A stretch of DNA of 57,682 nucleotides, from the NCBI GenBank assembly GCA_949296415.1, contig CASFQC010000009.1, positions 1-57,682 of the forward strand. Reading direction: 5' to 3'. Shown piece after piece: positions 55,110 through 57,682 of the stretch. The notes below the pieces were generated by a model, which did not search any database, was not told the origin of the DNA, and saw nothing but the letters and a program-made list of their open reading frames with translations. Numbering within the stretch: position 1 is the first letter of the stretch; every line of letters begins with the position of its first letter. The stretch comes from an uncultured Bacteroides sp. Its GTDB lineage: Bacteria > Bacteroidota > Bacteroidia > Bacteroidales > Bacteroidaceae. A program made the position numbers and the translations under genes.

Positions 55110-57053
55110 TCACTTGTTTACTGACAGGCGCATGGCATTGAGTATAGCCAGCAACGCCACGCCCACATCGGCAAATACGGCTTCCCACAAGGTGGCTACG
55201 CCAAAAGCGCCGAGTACCATCACCAATACTTTAATGCCTATGGCCATGCCCACGTTCTGCCATACGATGCACCGGGTACGCCGTCCTATGCCTATGGCCG
55301 TAGCCACGCGCGAAGGCTGGTCGGTCTGTATCACCACATCGGCGGTCTCTACTGCGGCATCGCTGCCCAGCCCGCCCATGGCTATGCCCACATGGCTGAG
55401 GGCCAGCACGGGAGCATCGTTTATGCCGTCGCCCACAAAAGCCACCCTGCAGGCCGGATTCCGACGTAAAGCCTCCACATGCTCCACCTTGTCTTGGGGA
55501 AGGAGTCCGCCAAAGGCTTCCTTCACGTCCAGCTGTGCCGCAAATTTAGTCACAATCTCCTGTCTGTCGCCCGAAAGGACCTGAATATTTTCTATGCCCA
55601 GCTTTTTCAGCCCGTCTACCGCCTGCCGGGCATCGTCTTTCAACGTGTCAGCAAGAGACACACAGCCCGCATAACGTCCGTCGACGGCACAGTACACCAC
55701 CGTGTCCGTCTCCACACCCTCCGCATCGCAGTCCACACCGTGAGCTTGCATCAGGTGTCTGTTTCCGGCCAGCACCGTATGTCCGTCGTCCAGTTTCACG
55801 GCCAATCCCTGTCCGGCTATCTCCACAGTATCTGTCGCCAAGGGACATGACAGCCGCAGCCTCTCGGCATGCGCCACCACGGCCTTGGCTATGGGGTGCG
55901 AGCTGCTCCGCTCGGCAGCCGCCACAAAGCGCAGCACGTCATTCTCCTTCCACGGCCCGTGCGCCGCCACCTGCCGCACAGAGAAAATACCGCGCGTCAG
56001 CGTGCCGGTCTTGTCGAACACCACCGTATTGACTTTGGCCAGCGCATCCAGATAGTTGCCTCCCTTGAACAGCACCCCTTTACGCGAGGCCGCTCCTATA
56101 CCCCCGAAGTAGCCCAGCGGTATGCTGACCACCAACGCACACGGACACGATACCACCAGAAAGACCAGTGCCCTGTAGAGCCAGTCCTGGAATGCATAGG
56201 GCACACCCTGCACAGAGGCCACCAGCCAAGGCACCAGCACAATGAGCACGGCCAGTCCGGTGACGGCCGGCGTATAGACGCGGGCGAACCGGCGTATGAA
56301 CAGCTCGGCGGGTGCCTTGCGGGCGGAAGCGTTCTGCACCATATCAAGTATGCGCGAGATGGCACTTTCGCCAAAGACACGGGTCACCCGCAGGCGCACC
56401 ACACGGTCGGCGGCTATCATGCCGGCCAGCACCTCACCTCCACGGGCCACGGTGCGCGGAAGGCTCTCGCCGGTAAGCGCCGATGTGTCGAATGAGGCTT
56501 CATCGGAAAGCAGCACACCGTCCAACGGGACACGGCCACCGGCAACCACTTCGATAACTTGTCCGGGTCTGACATCCTTGGGCGGAACGACGCGCACATG
56601 GTCTCCGTCAACCACAGCAGCCGTCTCGGGACGCACGTCCAGCAACGCCTTGATGCTACGCCGGGCACTACCCACCGCACGGTCCTGAAACATCTCGCCC
56701 AAGGAATAGAACAGCATGACCGACACCCCCTCAGGATACTCGCCTATGGCAAAGGCGCCGACAGTGGCAACGGACATCAGCGTAAACTCATTGAACACAT
56801 CGCCGTGGCGCATACCGCCCAGCGCCTCGGCCATGACCGGAAGTCCTACCGGCAGATAGGCCGCCACGTACCACACTACCCTCACCCACTCTTCTGAAAA
56901 GGGTGAGAAACAGCCTTCCTTTATCAGTCCGGCAAACAATACCAGGGCCGACAACCCCAGCCTCAGACAGGCCATGCGCCCGTTTCCTTCCTCATGGCAT
57001 TCTTCCCCATGGGCGTGATGCCCATGCCCGTTAGCACAACAACTTTCACACAT
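55110..57053 (-). CDS. P1B-type Zn/Cd/Pb-transporting ATPase
   Basis: A 647-residue heavy-metal ATPase of the inner membrane. A cysteine- and histidine-rich N-terminus (CESCCANGHGHHAHGEECHE) replaces the usual HMA domain. Then two membrane segments, actuator domain with TGES (DTSALTGESLPRTV), the metal-site segment VVSCPCALVVSIPLGYF, phosphorylation DKTGTLT, nucleotide-site SSSHPIAKAV, hinge VGDGINDAPVLALS and two final membrane segments (ADVGVALLAILNAMRLS). SPCAL with the C-terminal Asp segment indicates the Zn/Cd/Pb exporter group. The start at 57053 is chosen because the longer frame to 57284 runs through an intergenic repeat; a minus-strand -7 TACCTTTG sits at 57091-57098, 38 bases upstream. 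Confidence 0.92.
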   Translation of the reverse strand: MCESCCANGHGHHAHGEECHEEGNGRMACLRLGLSALVLFAGLIKEGCFSPFSEEWVRVVWYVAAYLPVGLPVMAEALGGMRHGDVFNEFTLMSVATVGAFAIGEYPEGVSVMLFYSLGEMFQDRAVGSARRSIKALLDVRPETAAVVDGDHVRVVPPKDVRPGQVIEVVAGGRVPLDGVLLSDEASFDTSALTGESLPRTVARGGEVLAGMIAADRVVRLRVTRVFGESAISRILDMVQNASARKAPAELFIRRFARVYTPAVTGLAVLIVLVPWLVASVQGVPYAFQDWLYRALVFLVVSCPCALVVSIPLGYFGGIGAASRKGVLFKGGNYLDALAKVNTVVFDKTGTLTRGIFSVRQVAAHGPWKENDVLRFVAAAERSSSHPIAKAVVAHAERLRLSCPLATDTVEIAGQGLAVKLDDGHTVLAGNRHLMQAHGVDCDAEGVETDTVVYCAVDGRYAGCVSLADTLKDDARQAVDGLKKLGIENIQVLSGDRQEIVTKFAAQLDVKEAFGGLLPQDKVEHVEALRRNPACRVAFVGDGINDAPVLALSHVGIAMGGLGSDAAVETADVVIQTDQPSRVATAIGIGRRTRCIVWQNVGMAIGIKVLVMVLGAFGVATLWEAVFADVGVALLAILNAMRLSVNK

Positions 57054-57112
57054 AACTGCATCAGTTTTTTTCCTGTTATCATTCCGACAGCAAAGGTACG
57101 GATTCCGCCCTG

Positions 57113-57275
57113 CAACCGGGTTGCAAAAGCCTCTGAGGAAAGGCCCGGAATGCCGACCCATACGCCGCCCCGTGCGGAACCGTCCGCAGGATGCTGCGAA
57201 CCCACTCACAGCAAGGTGCGGAACCGTCCGCAGGAAGCGGCGGATACGTCCGCACCAGACCATTGATATACAATA
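57113..57275. repeat. GC-rich intergenic repeat, copy B
   Basis: Shares with the copy at 17411-17576, in the same order and orientation, TGCAAAAGC, ACCCATAC, GTGCGGA, CAGGATGCTGCGAACCCA (one-base variants) and ATTGATATACAA at the end. The perfect hairpin of copy A is replaced by several GCGGA/TCCGC units, including GGTGCGGA (57215-57222) with TCCGCACC (57249-57256). Open frames through it (for example LPADGSAPCCEWVRS, with LPANGSAASCERTHS in copy A) are by-products of the repeat. Confidence 0.7.
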
Positions 57276-57409
57276 AGATAGCAAACAAAATATCCCGTTT
57301 TAACCCACATAGAGGACAGTTCTTGGAAATTTTCAATATGTGGTTTCACAATCAAACCTAATATCGAAAAATTCCAAATAGAGGGGAAAACGGTTCCAAA
57401 CATTATACG

Positions 57410-57417
57410 TATCTTTG
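57410..57417 (+). promoter_or_regulatory. -7 element of the small membrane protein gene
   Basis: TATCTTTG lies 28 bases before the ATG at 57446. Confidence 0.5.
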
Positions 57418-57445
57418 CAAGAGATAACCAATATCTGTTGCAGCC

Positions 57446-57604
57446 ATGATGAGATTACTGATTCCGGACTCCCCGTTTATGGGCATCTTTACCTTATTGT
57501 ATATAGCCTTCTTCCTCCTGATATGGATAACGGGCATCACAGTTGTGCTCAAAAACAAGAACATGTCCTTAGGAGACAAAATAGTATACGTGAGTTCGGG
57601 ATAA
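57446..57604 (+). CDS. Small membrane protein of 52 residues
   Basis: A short frame: MMRLLIPDSPFMG, then one hydrophobic segment (IFTLLYIAFFLLIWITGITV, residues about 14-33) and a short polar tail (LKNKNMSLGDKIVYVSSG). The hydrophobic-then-basic pattern resembles the start of PLDc_N/cardiolipin-synthase leader domains, but the second membrane segment is absent. A -7 element at 57410 and an otherwise empty surrounding region support it. Function unknown. It ends 2 bp before the stop of the convergent gene. Confidence 0.6.
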   Translation: MMRLLIPDSPFMGIFTLLYIAFFLLIWITGITVVLKNKNMSLGDKIVYVSSG

Positions 57605-57606
57605 AA

Positions 57607-57682
57607 TTAAAACAAAGTCAGTTGTTTTGATTGCTCGATAGTGTATCCTTGCAGTGCTTCAGGCTTGTTGTCAAAGAAGCAA
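57607..57682 (-). CDS. 3' end of a convergent gene, cut by the window edge
   Basis: The last 24 codons read CFFDNKPEALQGYTIEQSKQ, then LTLF and a TAA at 57607-57609. Composition is protein-like and the stop lies 2 bp from the end of the facing small gene, which is a natural convergent arrangement. Too short to identify. Confidence 0.4.
   Translation of the reverse strand, partial: CFFDNKPEALQGYTIEQSKQLTLF

Larger units (their letters stand above)
57054..57445. other. Intergenic region with ATPase promoter and repeat copy B
   Basis: 392 bp between divergent genes. Minus-strand -7 TACCTTTG (57091-57098), the repeat element at 57113-57275, AT-rich DNA, and the plus-strand -7 at 57410-57417. 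Confidence 0.6.

Noticed and set aside
55090-55188. 33-residue extension of the Fur-family regulator
   Set aside because: It overlaps the 3' end of the ATPase gene and lacks family similarity.
57054-57284. 77-residue N-terminal extension of the P1B ATPase
   Set aside because: It translates intergenic repeat B and crosses the -7 element; the Cys/His-rich start at 57053 is natural.

Overview
The window is chromosomal DNA from a member of the Bacteroidaceae (Bacteroides, Phocaeicola or a close relative). Three things point there: promoters of the Bacteroidetes type (TTTG, about 20 bp, TAnnTTTG), a complete SusC/SusD polysaccharide-utilisation locus with a hybrid two-component regulator, and families largely restricted to Bacteroidetes (GLPGLI, DUF4494, DUF6078-like, N-rubredoxin rubrerythrin). 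I saw no tRNA, rRNA, CRISPR array, prophage or complete insertion sequence.

Layout. 1-1.9 kb: the 5' end of an unknown gene with a strong Shine-Dalgarno site, then a TPR/AraC-type regulator interrupted by an in-frame TAG. 2.7-3.8 kb: perR-rbr oxidative-stress pair. 3.9-8.8 kb: phosphate uptake, pstCAB-phoU facing pstS, with 11-bp phased repeats between them that look like a Pho box. 8.9-17.2 kb: housekeeping genes (glnS, TPR protein, DedA, DUF4494, YggS, M23 peptidase) and a hemerythrin/degenerate-response-regulator pair. 17.8-23.1 kb: TonB receptor, beta-helix lipoprotein and metallophosphatase, whose promoter carries the same 11-bp phased repeats as pstS; I infer an outer-membrane phosphate-scavenging operon. 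23.2-30 kb: radA, a secreted protein, an AlkD-like protein, YccF, a frameshifted DUF6078-like gene, a duplicated membrane protein with an XRE regulator and twin operators, and a membrane/cytidylate-kinase fusion. 30.2-35.7 kb: GLPGLI protein, TonB-receptor-like protein and a convergent two-component system.

35.7-37.7 kb is a gene-poor, AT-rich zone with four 22-bp-phased palindromes, a NUDIX gene and two gene relics (an outer-membrane protein N-terminus and a CopA C-terminus). 37.7-54.5 kb is a pectic beta-1,4-galactan utilisation locus (GH2, GH53, SusE-like, SusD, SusC, GH147-like, HTCS), with the gene order I recall for the B. ovatus galactan locus. 54.6-57.1 kb: a Zn/Cd-type P1B ATPase followed by a Fur-family regulator. 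The window ends with a 52-residue membrane protein and the 3' end of a convergent gene.

The most interesting new signals are the shared Pho-box-like architecture linking the 17.8-23.1 kb operon to phosphate starvation, a PstS-like domain inserted in PstC, the paired operators of the XRE/membrane operon, the 22-bp palindrome array, and a GC-rich intergenic repeat family with copies about 40 kb apart. All functional statements come from reading the sequence; no database search was run.
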